From the NCBI GenBank assembly GCA_004557385.1, contig SFEA01000059.1:1-9187 (forward strand): 9,187 nucleotides of DNA, given 5' to 3'. A program made the position numbers and the translations under genes. Shown piece by piece: positions 1 through 7,896 of this stretch (the stretch's first letter is position 1; every line of letters starts with the position of its first letter). This DNA is from Bacteroidales bacterium (GTDB lineage Bacteria; Bacteroidota; Bacteroidia; Bacteroidales; Muribaculaceae). The notes under the pieces were generated by a model that saw nothing but the letters and a program-made list of their open reading frames with translations, did not search any database and was not told where the DNA came from.

Positions 1-1
1 C

Positions 2-1984
2 GAGACCATCATGGGCGACACCGCCATGTGCATCAACCCCAAAGACCCCAAGAACCAATGGCTCAAGGGCAAGAAGGTGATTGTGCCGCTGGTGGGCCGC
101 GTGATTAACGTGATTGAGGACCGCTATGTGGACATTGAGTTCGGTACGGGCTGCTTGAAGGTGACACCGGCTCACGACGTGAACGACTATATGCTGGGCA
201 AGACCCACAACCTCGACACCATCGACATCTTCAACCCCGACGGCACCGTGTCGAAGCAATCGCCGCTGTATGTGGGCATGGACCGCTTCGACGTGCGCAA
301 GCAAATAGCCATCGACCTCGAGGCTGCCGGACTGATGGAAAAGGTGGAAGACTACACCAACAAGGTGGGCTTCTCGGAGCGCACTCACGTTGCCATTGAG
401 CCGCGCTTGTCGCTGCAATGGTTCATCGACATGAAGCACTTTGCCGAAATCGCTTTGCCACCGGTGATGAACGACGACATCAAGTTTGTTCCGGCAAAAT
501 ACAAGTCGACCTATCGCAACTGGCTCGAAAACATTCAGGACTGGTGTATCAGCCGCCAGCTATGGTGGGGCCACCGCATCCCTGCCTACTACTATGGCGA
601 GAAGGACGAAAACGGCGAACGCGCTTATGTGGTTGCCGAAACTGCCGAGAAGGCGCTCGAAAAGGCACGCGCCGCTTCGGGCAACGCCAATCTGCAACTC
701 AGCGACTTGGCTCAAGACGAAGATGCCCTCGACACCTGGTTCTCGTCGTGGTTGTGGCCAATATCGCTGTTCGACGGCATCAACAACCCCGACAACGAGG
801 AGATTAAATACTACTATCCCACCAACGACCTTGTAACCGGTCCGGACATCATCTTCTTCTGGGTTGCCCGCATGATTATGGCAGGCTACGAATATCAGAA
901 GGCAATGCCTTTCCGCAACGTGTATTTCACAGGCATCGTGCGCGACAAGCTCGGCCGCAAGATGTCGAAGAGCCTTGGCAACTCGCCCGACCCAATCGAG
1001 CTGATGGAGCGCTTCGGCGCCGACGGCGTGCGCATGGGCTTGATGCTTGCAGCCCCTGCCGGCAACGACATCCTCTACGATGACGCCCTTTGCGAACAAG
1101 GTCGCAACTTCAACAACAAGATTTGGAACGCTTTCCGCCTTGTAAAGGGCTGGGAAGTGGCTGACATAGAGCAACCCGAATATGCCAAGGTTGCCATCAA
1201 GTGGTTCGACGCTCAGCTCAACGCTGTGCTTGCCGAGGTGAAAGACTTGTTTGGCAAATTCCGCCTCAACGAAGCGCTGATGGCAGTGTACAAGCTGTTC
1301 TGGGACGAATTCTCGAGCTGGTATCTCGAAATGGTTAAGCCGGCTTATCAGCAGCCAATCGACCGCGCCACCTACGAAGCCACTTTGCGCTTCTTCGACG
1401 TGCTTCTGCGCCTGCTGCATCCGTTCATGCCATTCATCACCGAGGAATTGTGGCAACACATCAGCGAGCGCGCCGATGGCGAAAGCATCATGTATGCCCG
1501 CGTGCCCGAAGCCGGTGATGTTGATGCCGATGCGCTTGCTCACATGGCTGTAGCCAAGGAGATTATCTCGGGCATTCGCACCGTGCGTCTGCAAAAGAAC
1601 ATCCCTAACAAAAACGCCCTCAGCCTGCAAGTTGTTGGCTCGTTCAGCAACGCTTGCCGCGCCATCATCATCAAGCTTGCCAATATCGACGCCATCGACG
1701 AGGTGAGCGAGAAAGATGCCACTGCAGCGTCGTTCCTGGTGGGCACCACCGAATATGCTGTGCCTCTGGGCAGCAACATCAATGTTGAGGAAGAATTGGC
1801 TAAGCTCAACGCCGACCTGAAGTACTACGAAGGCTTCCTTGCTTCGGTTGAGAAGAAGCTTGGCAACGAGCGCTTTGTGAACAACGCTCCCGAAGCCGTT
1901 GTCAACGCCGAGCGCAAGAAGAAAGCCGATGCCGAAAGCAAGATTGCAACCCTGAAAGAGAGCATCGCTGCTCTGAGCAAGTGA
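2..1984 (+). CDS. valS: Valyl-tRNA synthetase, C-terminal ~660 residues (5' truncated by window edge)
   Basis: Class I aminoacyl-tRNA synthetase that charges tRNA-Val with valine in the cytoplasm. The frame is open from base 2, so the start lies outside the window; about 660 residues are visible, against roughly 870-950 for bacterial ValRS, and the HIGH motif is upstream. Numbering from the Met codon at base 11: residues 45-60 (GTGCLKVTPAHDVNDY) belong to the CP1 editing domain, which hydrolyses Thr-tRNA-Val; DWCISRQLWWGHRIP (177-191) and DTWFSSWLWP (241-250) are catalytic-core signatures; KMSKS (317-321) is the ATP-binding loop. An anticodon-binding helical domain follows (about 370-520). 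The last ~65 residues (from VEEELAKLNADL) form the Lys/Glu-rich coiled-coil tRNA-binding arm typical of ValRS. The TGA stop is at 1982-1984. No frameshift or missing motif is seen. The identification is secure. Confidence 0.97.
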   Translation, partial: ETIMGDTAMCINPKDPKNQWLKGKKVIVPLVGRVINVIEDRYVDIEFGTGCLKVTPAHDVNDYMLGKTHNLDTIDIFNPDGTVSKQSPLYVGMDRFDVRKQIAIDLEAAGLMEKVEDYTNKVGFSERTHVAIEPRLSLQWFIDMKHFAEIALPPVMNDDIKFVPAKYKSTYRNWLENIQDWCISRQLWWGHRIPAYYYGEKDENGERAYVVAETAEKALEKARAASGNANLQLSDLAQDEDALDTWFSSWLWPISLFDGINNPDNEEIKYYYPTNDLVTGPDIIFFWVARMIMAGYEYQKAMPFRNVYFTGIVRDKLGRKMSKSLGNSPDPIELMERFGADGVRMGLMLAAPAGNDILYDDALCEQGRNFNNKIWNAFRLVKGWEVADIEQPEYAKVAIKWFDAQLNAVLAEVKDLFGKFRLNEALMAVYKLFWDEFSSWYLEMVKPAYQQPIDRATYEATLRFFDVLLRLLHPFMPFITEELWQHISERADGESIMYARVPEAGDVDADALAHMAVAKEIISGIRTVRLQKNIPNKNALSLQVVGSFSNACRAIIIKLANIDAIDEVSEKDATAASFLVGTTEYAVPLGSNINVEEELAKLNADLKYYEGFLASVEKKLGNERFVNNAPEAVVNAERKKKADAESKIATLKESIAALSK

Positions 1985-2021
1985 TTGTGATGCCTTAGGG
2001 CACCCACATTATATATATAAT

Positions 2022-2083
2022 AAGTTGCGCATTGTGTTAGTGCTGTGTGAAAAAATCACATTTCATTACACAATGCGCAGCTT
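2022..2083. terminator. Long hairpin between convergent genes, probable bidirectional terminator
   Basis: The arms at 2022-2037 and 2068-2083 pair over 16 bp with a single G-T wobble. The 30-nt apical region contains a second perfect 5-bp stem (TGTGA 2046-2050, TCACA 2056-2060) around an A5 loop. On the plus strand the stem is followed by CTTTTCTTATT; on the minus strand it is followed by an A/T-only stretch (2008-2021). It lies 38 bp after the valS stop and 45 bp after the stop of the minus-strand regulator, so it is well placed to end both transcripts. The T-tracts are imperfect, so efficiency in each direction is uncertain. Confidence 0.72.
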
Positions 2084-2103
2084 TTCTTATTCAACAAGGC
2101 ATG

Positions 2104-2120
2104 CGAAGCCTGTTGCTTCG
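2104..2120. repeat. Small perfect inverted repeat CGAAGC / GCTTCG
   Basis: CGAAGC (2104-2109) and GCTTCG (2115-2120) form a 6-bp stem with a 5-nt loop, directly past the 3' end of the Lrp-type gene on its strand. No T-tract follows, so it is not a stand-alone terminator. The core heptamer GCGAAGC (2103-2109) also occurs in the hairpin mosaic at the right end of the window, so this could be a remnant of the same class of element, though that is a weak link. Confidence 0.4.
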
Positions 2121-2127
2121 ACCAGAA

Positions 2128-2619
2128 TCAGATGTTTATTCCGTAGGATTGCTTTATTTCCTCCATCACAAATGTGCTTTCAACCGAGTCGAGCGACTCG
2201 ATGTTGCCCAGCACGTTCAGCAGAAACTGCTGATAAGCCTTCATGTTGGCAGCATAGATTTTCAGCATATAGTCGAAATGTCCCGAGATGTTGTAGCACT
2301 CGGTCACTTCTGGAATCTCGAGCATCTTGGCGGTGAAAGTCGATGTAGTGTCGTGTTTCAGGTCGCGCAGCTTCACCGAGCAGAACACCATGAAGCCCAG
2401 ATTGAGTTTCACGTTGTTGAGCACGGCAACGTAGCGGCGAATGTATCCCTCTCTCTCAAGACGCCTGATACGCTCAAACACCGGTGTGGTGCTCAAGTGC
2501 ACTTTGCTCGCCACCTCTTTGGTGGTGAGGCGAGCGTCCTCCTGCAGTATGCGCAAAATGTTGATGTCGGTGGCATCGAGTATTTCGCCCGCAACTTTGT
2601 TTTTGCTAAGAATAGCCAT
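2128..2619 (-). CDS. Lrp/AsnC-family transcriptional regulator
   Basis: A 163-residue DNA-binding regulator of the feast/famine family. Such proteins assemble as dimers to octamers and respond to amino acids or other small effectors. An N-terminal AsnC-type winged helix-turn-helix spans about residues 15-65 (LDATDINILRILQEDARLTT; recognition helix STTPVFERIRRLEREGY). A C-terminal RAM effector/oligomerisation domain covers about 71-152, including the GHFDYMLKI strand. Full length fits the family (about 150-165). Start choice: the frame extends upstream to a GTG at 2667, but that codon lies within a few bases of the transcription start implied by the TACATTTG promoter element. The ATG at 2619 leaves a ~50-nt 5' UTR and no abnormal N-terminal extension, so it is preferred. 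The stop is TGA (complement of 2128-2130). The gene converges on valS and diverges from the SusC/D operon. It may autoregulate or act on that operon, but this is inference. The effector is unknown. Confidence 0.93.
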   Translation of the reverse strand: MAILSKNKVAGEILDATDINILRILQEDARLTTKEVASKVHLSTTPVFERIRRLEREGYIRRYVAVLNNVKLNLGFMVFCSVKLRDLKHDTTSTFTAKMLEIPEVTECYNISGHFDYMLKIYAANMKAYQQFLLNVLGNIESLDSVESTFVMEEIKQSYGINI

Positions 2620-2675
2620 AGGTGTTTTTTCGTTGTTTATTCTGGTTTGATTTGTATAATGTATCACTCCCTATG

Positions 2676-2705
2676 CAAATGTATCTATTTTTTATCGATT
2701 GACAA
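2676..2705 (-). promoter_or_regulatory. Bacteroidota-type promoter for the Lrp/AsnC regulator
   Basis: Read on the minus strand, TACATTTG (2683 to 2676) is an exact match to the -7 consensus TAnnTTTG of the Bacteroidota primary sigma factor. A TTG at 2705-2703 lies 19 nt upstream, the usual spacing of the -33 element. Transcription would start near 2668-2670, about 50 nt before the ATG at 2619. This arrangement argues against the alternative GTG start at 2667. Confidence 0.7.
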
Positions 2706-2913
2706 TGGATTGTAATGTAAAACCGCAAAAAAGGTGCTGAAATAAGCAAATTTTTCTACAATGGGCACCATTTATGCTATGAAGTGTAGTAAAGCATACT
2801 CGTTGCGCTTACGAATCGAAACAAAAATGCTTTGAAAAATGCGCGATTGTAAGAAAACCGCACATATTTACAAATTTTTTAACGAGATGTTATAAGAATT
2901 TAAAAAAAATCTA
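2706..2913. other. A/T-rich divergent intergenic region, upstream part
   Basis: This stretch lies between the two divergent promoters. It holds no credible ORF and no RNA gene that I recognise. Two copies of AAAACCGCA occur at 2719-2727 and 2854-2862 in the same orientation, each preceded within a few bases by TGTAA. Weak inverted repeats (GGTGC/GCACC and ATGCT/AGCAT) are also present. Regulator binding sites are expected here because both promoters face outward from it, but none can be assigned. Confidence 0.4.
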
Positions 2914-2921
2914 TATCTTTG
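2914..2921 (+). promoter_or_regulatory. Probable -7 element of the SusC/SusD operon promoter
   Basis: TATCTTTG matches the Bacteroidota -7 consensus TAnnTTTG exactly and is preceded by an A-rich stretch. No TTG is seen at the -33 spacing (about 2890-2896 reads GTTATAA), which suggests a promoter that needs an activator. I found no other TAnnTTTG between here and the susC ATG, so this is the best candidate. It implies initiation near 2928 and a leader of about 220 nt. Confidence 0.6.
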
Positions 2922-2927
2922 CAGCTG

Positions 2928-3150
2928 TTATTGAGGATTACTACATATTCACGTAATGTTTCCGAGGGGTTATATCCGATTTAGGGACCGGTGTAGCGCA
3001 TGATTGTGAAAGATGTGGCAAACAGCGTAGAAATGAAAAATGTTATTTGCAACACGTTGTGTAGGTTAATGTCTTTATATAGCAATTTTGTGATAAACGA
3101 ACAAAATTTTCAGTAATCAATAAGTTTTAATTAAAAGAACAGAAATTTTT
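2928..3150 (+). promoter_or_regulatory. Long 5' leader of the SusC/SusD operon
   Basis: About 220 nt separate the inferred transcription start from the susC ATG. The first ~75 nt are less A/T-rich than the flanks and can fold: ATTAC (2937-2941) pairs with GTAAT (2953-2957). A TCC at 2975-2977 could pair with either of two nearby G-rich stretches (around 2966-2969 or 2984-2986). Another small stem is ACAC/GTGT (3052-3055 with 3059-3062). The last 50 nt before the ATG are A/T-rich and look unstructured, as is typical of Bacteroidota translation starts without a Shine-Dalgarno. No Rfam class is recognised and no attenuator T-tract is seen. A regulatory role is inferred from length and composition only. 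Confidence 0.4.
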
Positions 3151-6100
3151 ATGAGAAAAAAATTGATGCTTTTGATGGCGGTTCTTGTAATGGGAATCGG
3201 CTTGGCAACAGCTCAGGTTCAGACAGTGACAGGTACTGTTACTTCTGAGGCTGATGGTTTGCCTATTGTTGGAGCATCCGTAACGGTAAAGGGCACCAAG
3301 TTGGGTACTGCTACCGATATGGATGGTCGTTTCACAATTGCAAATGTGCCGGCTTCGGCAAAGACAATTGTGGTGTCGTACATCGGAATGGACACTCAAG
3401 AACTTCATATCACCAAGAATATGAAGGTTGTTTTGAGTTCAAATTCTCAGGACCTTGATGAAGTGATGGTTGTTGCTTACGGTACAGCAAAGAAGAGCTC
3501 GTTCACCGGTTCGGCAACACGAATTGATAGCAAGAAGATTCAATCACGTCCAATCACCAACGTAACCAAGGGCTTGGATGGTCAGGCAACAGGTGTGCTC
3601 TCTACATCGGGTTCTGGTCAGCCTGGTTCGGGTTCAAGCGTTGTTATCCGTGGTTATGGTTCTATCAATGCATCGTCAAGCCCGTTGTATGTAGTCGACG
3701 GTATTCCTTTCGATGGCAGCATCAGCTCAATCAATCCATCGGATATCGAATCGATGACCATCTTGAAGGATGCATCAGCCGGCGCATTGTATGGTGCCCG
3801 TGGTGCTAACGGTGTGGTTATGATTACCACTAAGCAAGGTGTTGAAGGCAAGGCAAACGTATCGTGGCGTTCAACTGTAGGTTGGGCTTCGCGCGCTCTT
3901 GATTCATACGATATGCTTAACCAAAAGGAATTCGTTCAATTGACCTACGAAGCATTGCGCAACGACTTGGCATTCAACAGCGGTTATGCATGGGCAGATG
4001 CCGAAGCTGGTGCTCGCGCTTCGTTGGGCGGCCGTCTTGGTGGCGAGGCTTACAACCCATTCAAAAACTACACTTGGGACGACATGATTGACCCTGCAAC
4101 CGGTCTTGTTCGCAGCGATGCTAAATCGGCTTGGAACGAACAATGGCTTGATGGTCTGTTGAGCAACAACGCACTCCGTCACGAACACCAATTCTCGGTT
4201 AGTGGCGGTACTAACAAAACTAAGTATATGTTCTCGTTGGGTTACCTCAACGAAGATGGTATTCTTCAGACAACTGCATTCGAGCGCTACAGCGCACGTG
4301 CCAATGTCAACACTGCTATAAAGGAGTGGTTCAACACACACTTGAATGTGTCGATGTCGCACTCTAAGCAAAACTTCAGCGACTACGATGGCAGCTCTGT
4401 TTCTAACGTATGGTATTCGGCTCAATTCGTTTCGCCATTGTTCCCAATCTACATCAAGGATGCTAATGGTCAGAACCTGTTGGGCGCCGACGGCAAGCCT
4501 CAATTAGACTATGGTGAAGGTGGTCGTCCAGGTAGCTACAACGACTTCAGCCCGCTCGGCGGTCTGTTGGACGACAAGGCTGACGTGAAGAACGACAACG
4601 CAAGCGTTCGTACCGGCATGGTATTCGGTTCAGACAGCGAATCGTTTGGTGCATTCAAGGGCTTGAAGTTCAACCTCAACTTCGGTTTGGACTATCGCAA
4701 CCAATTGCAAAAGACTTATATGAACATGTACCATGGCAACCAGGCTAACGCCGGCGGTTTGCTCATGAAGTACAACACTCGCATGCAAAGCTACACATTC
4801 AACCAACTGCTCACTTACAACCGTTCGTTTGGTTTGCACACCATCGATGCTATGTTGGGTCATGAATTCTATGCTTACAAATATGAATACCTCGACGCAG
4901 GTAAGACTAACCTCGTTGATGGCATCTTGGAATTGCGTCCTGGTACTACTCTCTATAGCGCCGACTCTTACACCAACAACTATCGCATTGAATCGTGGTT
5001 GGGTCGTGTAAACTACAACTACGACGACAAGTACTACTTCGATGCTTCGTTCCGTCGCGATGGTTCTTCGCGTTTCCACAAGGATCACCGTTGGGGTTCG
5101 TTCTGGTCGATTGGTGCTAACTGGCGTATCTCTAAGGAAGCCTTTATGCAAGGTCTCGACTGGTTGAACAACCTCTCAATCAAGGCAAGCTACGGTGAAC
5201 AAGGTAACGACCAACTCTCTCGCCTCTATGCTTGGCAGAGCCTCTATAGCTTGAGCTATGCTAACGCAAACCAAATTGGTGGCGTAGTTAGCACTCTCGA
5301 AAACCAAAAGGTATCTTGGGAAAAGAACGGTAACTTCAACGTAGGTTTCGAAGCAAGCGTTCTCGACCAACGTCTGCACATCAATGCAGAATACTACAAC
5401 AAGAAGACCACCGACATGCTTTTGGAATACCCAATGGCACTCTCTACCGGTTTCTCGGGTTACTACGACAACGTGGGTGACATGCGCAACAGCGGTTTCG
5501 AATTCGAAATCAAGGGCGCAATTGTTAAGACTAAGGATTTGACTTGGAACTTGACATTCATGGGTTCTACCGTAAGCAATAAGGTGCTTAAGCTCACTAA
5601 CGAATCGCCTGAAATCATCAGCGGTGTTTACAGCATCAAGGAAGGCATGCCAATCAGAACATTCTACATGGCTAAGTCGGCTGGTGTTGACCCTGCAACA
5701 GGTGCTCAACTCTACTGGGTATACGACAAGGACGAAAACGGCAATATCATCAACGAGCGCATCAGCGACGACTACTCGAAGGCTGCTAACAGCAAGTACT
5801 ACCTCGGTAGCCGTATCCCTGACCTCTATGGTAGCATCGCCACCGACCTTACTTTCAAGGGCTTCGACTTGTCAATCCTCACCACTTACTCTATCGGTGG
5901 TAAGGTTTACGACTCGCTCTATGCTGGTTCGATGAACAACATGTACTACAACAACAACTGGAACAAGCACATCTTGCGCCGTTGGCAACAACCGGGCGAC
6001 GTCACCGATGTTCCTCGCGTTGAAGTTGCTGGTAAGTACACCGCTAACGACCGCTTCCTCATCGATGCTTCGTATTTCGCAATCAAGAACATCACCTTCG

Positions 6101-6291
6101 GCTATCGCTTGCCAAGCAGCGTTTTGCGCAAGGCTTCGTTGAACTCGGTTCGCATCTTCGGTTCGGTTGATAACTTGGCGTTGTTTACTCACTTGCAAGG
6201 TATGGACCCTCAGTATAACTTCAGCGGTTCTACTGACTACACCTATACTCCAAACAAGACTTGGACTCTTGGTGTTGAGATTAATTTCTGA
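3151..6291 (+). CDS. SusC/RagA-family TonB-linked outer-membrane transporter
   Basis: A 1046-residue outer-membrane TonB-dependent receptor that imports a SusD-captured ligand, usually an oligosaccharide and sometimes a peptide. Domains: Sec signal peptide 1-21 (MRKK, hydrophobic core, cleavage near ATA-Q); CarboxypepD_reg-like beta-sandwich about 25-97 (VTGTVTSEADGLPIVGASVTV, then GTATDMDGRFTI); TonB-box-like SusC signature about 102-118 (LDEVMVVAYGTAKKSSF); plug domain about 120-230 with the family motifs VVIRGYGSINASSSPLYVVDG and DIESMTILKDASAGALYGARGANGVVMITTKQG (split here at residues 164-184 and 198-230); then a 22-strand-type barrel ending in LGVEINF with the C-terminal Phe expected for BAM recognition. 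Length is normal for the family (about 1000-1100). There is no N-terminal STN domain, so coupling to an ECF/anti-sigma pair is not expected. The ATG at 3151 directly begins the signal peptide. The SusD homologue follows after 43 nt. The substrate cannot be read from the sequence. Confidence 0.96.
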   Translation: MRKKLMLLMAVLVMGIGLATAQVQTVTGTVTSEADGLPIVGASVTVKGTKLGTATDMDGRFTIANVPASAKTIVVSYIGMDTQELHITKNMKVVLSSNSQDLDEVMVVAYGTAKKSSFTGSATRIDSKKIQSRPITNVTKGLDGQATGVLSTSGSGQPGSGSSVVIRGYGSINASSSPLYVVDGIPFDGSISSINPSDIESMTILKDASAGALYGARGANGVVMITTKQGVEGKANVSWRSTVGWASRALDSYDMLNQKEFVQLTYEALRNDLAFNSGYAWADAEAGARASLGGRLGGEAYNPFKNYTWDDMIDPATGLVRSDAKSAWNEQWLDGLLSNNALRHEHQFSVSGGTNKTKYMFSLGYLNEDGILQTTAFERYSARANVNTAIKEWFNTHLNVSMSHSKQNFSDYDGSSVSNVWYSAQFVSPLFPIYIKDANGQNLLGADGKPQLDYGEGGRPGSYNDFSPLGGLLDDKADVKNDNASVRTGMVFGSDSESFGAFKGLKFNLNFGLDYRNQLQKTYMNMYHGNQANAGGLLMKYNTRMQSYTFNQLLTYNRSFGLHTIDAMLGHEFYAYKYEYLDAGKTNLVDGILELRPGTTLYSADSYTNNYRIESWLGRVNYNYDDKYYFDASFRRDGSSRFHKDHRWGSFWSIGANWRISKEAFMQGLDWLNNLSIKASYGEQGNDQLSRLYAWQSLYSLSYANANQIGGVVSTLENQKVSWEKNGNFNVGFEASVLDQRLHINAEYYNKKTTDMLLEYPMALSTGFSGYYDNVGDMRNSGFEFEIKGAIVKTKDLTWNLTFMGSTVSNKVLKLTNESPEIISGVYSIKEGMPIRTFYMAKSAGVDPATGAQLYWVYDKDENGNIINERISDDYSKAANSKYYLGSRIPDLYGSIATDLTFKGFDLSILTTYSIGGKVYDSLYAGSMNNMYYNNNWNKHILRRWQQPGDVTDVPRVEVAGKYTANDRFLIDASYFAIKNITFGYRLPSSVLRKASLNSVRIFGSVDNLALFTHLQGMDPQYNFSGSTDYTYTPNKTWTLGVEINF

Positions 6292-6334
6292 TAAACTAAC
6301 AATGTAAATTTTTTCATTATTTGAATTCTGACGT

Positions 6335-7873
6335 ATGAAAAGAATACTAAAATATATGTTTGTCGGTTTGTTGGCATGCGGCATGTTTGCATCTTGCGCT
6401 GACGATGCTCTTGAAACCAGCCCAACCGACTCTATGTCTGGCGATGGCTTGATGGGCAATGCCAATGCTGCCCTGGTGCCATTGAACGGTATCTATCGCT
6501 CAATGTATACCGCCGGATGGTCAACCACCGCTAACACTCACCAATGCTACGGCATCTCGGCTTACACTCTCATGGCTGAAGTGATGGGTGAAGATTTGAT
6601 TATGAACGATATGGGTAGCGGTTGGTTCTGGTATGACTGCCTTTACAACGTAAAGGCTCGTTACACCAGCGGCGCTTGGCGTTCTTATGACCTCTGGAAT
6701 GCTTACTATACTTGGATTTCGAATGCCAACTATATCTTGGCTGCTGAAGAAACCATGGAAGGCGAAGCCCTCGACCGCAACTATGTGATTGGTCAGGCTT
6801 ACGCTATCCGCGCTTATTCTTACTTCATGCTTGCTCAATCGTTTGCTCGCACCTACAAGGGCCACGAAAGCGACCCATGTTGCCCTATCTACACCGAGCC
6901 TACTGTTGCCGGCACTCAGGGTAATCCTCGTGCAAGCGTTAAGGAAGTTTACGAACAAATCACTTCTGACATTAACAAGGCTGTGGAATTGCTCAACGGC
7001 ACTTCGCGCAAGCACATCAGCCACATCAGCTATGCTGTTGCTTGTGGTTTGAAGGCTCGCATCGCCTTGGTTATGGAAGATTGGAGCGCTGCAAAGACTG
7101 CTGCCAAGGAAGCTATCGCTAAGAGTGGTTGCCAAATCTTGAAGGTTGCTGATTTTGCAGGCGTTAACAACTCTGCTTCGAAGAATGTTATGTGGGGCGC
7201 TGAAATCATCGCTGACCAATCGGGTATGTATGCCGGTCACTTCTCTCACTTCGACTGGGAAGCCGGTGCTTACGGCGAATCGGCTCGCAAGCAAATCAAC
7301 AAGGAATTGTATGGCAAGATGAGCCTTACCGACGAACGTCGTGCTTGGTGGAATCCAAAAGACGCTGCTAACAAGAGCAACGGTTATCAACAGGAGAAAT
7401 TCAAGTTCAGCGACTTGCAAACTTGGCTTGGCGACTACATCTGGATGCGTGTAGAAGAAATGTATCTGGTTGCTGCTGAAGCTGAATGTCGTCTGGGCGA
7501 AGAAGCCGAAGCTATTATTGACCTCGGCACTCTCATGGCTAAGCGCGACCCGAACTACACTTGCGATAAGACCGGCACTGAACTCGGCGCTCTCACCACC
7601 GACGAAACCGGTTCGCTGCTCGAAGAAATCATCACTCAACGCCGCATTGAGCTTTGGGGCGAAGCTGGCCGTATCTACGACATCCGTCGTCTGCGCCAAG
7701 GTTTCCGCCGTACTGCTGCTATGGGTTGGCCTTCTTCGGCACTTCTGGCTAACCGTCCTACCGACGACCCAGAATGCTACATGTGGGTATTGACTATTCC
7801 TCAAGCAGAATTCGACGGTAATGTGAACATGGATCCTGCAACCGACCAGAATCCGACCGGAGATTATAAGTAA
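6335..7873 (+). CDS. SusD/RagB-family nutrient-binding surface lipoprotein
   Basis: A 512-residue lipoprotein that caps the SusC-type barrel and captures ligand at the cell surface. Signal peptidase II signal: MKR, hydrophobic core, lipobox FASC with acylated Cys21. The following ADD is acidic, in line with the Bacteroidota surface-export signal placed just after the lipid-bearing Cys. The N-terminal part (about 45-225) carries TPR-like helices (NGIYRSMY; YYTWISNANYILA; IGQAYAIRAYSYFMLAQSFAR, the classic SusD signature). The C-terminal RagB/SusD domain has WMRVEEMYLVAAEAECRLG (370-388) and ITQRRIELWGEAGRIYDIRRLRQG (433-456). Length is close to the family norm of ~500-600. Aromatic residues are frequent (several Trp/Tyr in 96-126), as expected of carbohydrate-binding proteins, but the ligand site cannot be assigned. 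It lies 43 nt after the transporter stop with no hairpin or promoter between, so the two are co-transcribed. Confidence 0.95.
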   Translation: MKRILKYMFVGLLACGMFASCADDALETSPTDSMSGDGLMGNANAALVPLNGIYRSMYTAGWSTTANTHQCYGISAYTLMAEVMGEDLIMNDMGSGWFWYDCLYNVKARYTSGAWRSYDLWNAYYTWISNANYILAAEETMEGEALDRNYVIGQAYAIRAYSYFMLAQSFARTYKGHESDPCCPIYTEPTVAGTQGNPRASVKEVYEQITSDINKAVELLNGTSRKHISHISYAVACGLKARIALVMEDWSAAKTAAKEAIAKSGCQILKVADFAGVNNSASKNVMWGAEIIADQSGMYAGHFSHFDWEAGAYGESARKQINKELYGKMSLTDERRAWWNPKDAANKSNGYQQEKFKFSDLQTWLGDYIWMRVEEMYLVAAEAECRLGEEAEAIIDLGTLMAKRDPNYTCDKTGTELGALTTDETGSLLEEIITQRRIELWGEAGRIYDIRRLRQGFRRTAAMGWPSSALLANRPTDDPECYMWVLTIPQAEFDGNVNMDPATDQNPTGDYK

Positions 7874-7896
7874 TCATTTATTAGAACTAAAGTTTT

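Noticed and set aside
560..1630. 356-residue open frame on the minus strand inside valS
   Set aside because: It is antisense to a confidently identified gene; such frames arise because the codon bias of valS avoids TTA, CTA and TCA. The translation shows no recognisable domain.
2620..2667. Upstream GTG start adding 16 residues to the Lrp-type protein
   Set aside because: The GTG is at or within a few bases of the predicted transcription start, and the extension lies outside the family's normal N-terminus; the ATG at 2619 fits better.
2047..2715. 222-residue plus-strand open frame across the Lrp-type gene
   Set aside because: It begins inside the terminator hairpin and runs antisense to a clear Lrp/AsnC protein; its translation resembles no family.
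2922..3400. Antisense small RNA against the SusC leader or 5' end, as known for some Bacteroides SusC/D loci
   Set aside because: I searched for the minus-strand -7 signature (CAAAnnTA on the plus strand) in this interval and found none, so there is no sequence support.
6292..6334. Internal promoter or attenuator between the SusC and SusD genes
   Set aside because: The 43-nt gap has no TAnnTTTG element (ATTATTTG is offset from the consensus) and no stable hairpin.
6521..7804. 427-residue open frame on the minus strand inside the SusD-type gene
   Set aside because: A long antisense shadow created by strong codon bias. It has no family resemblance, no promoter element, and the plus-strand protein is certain.
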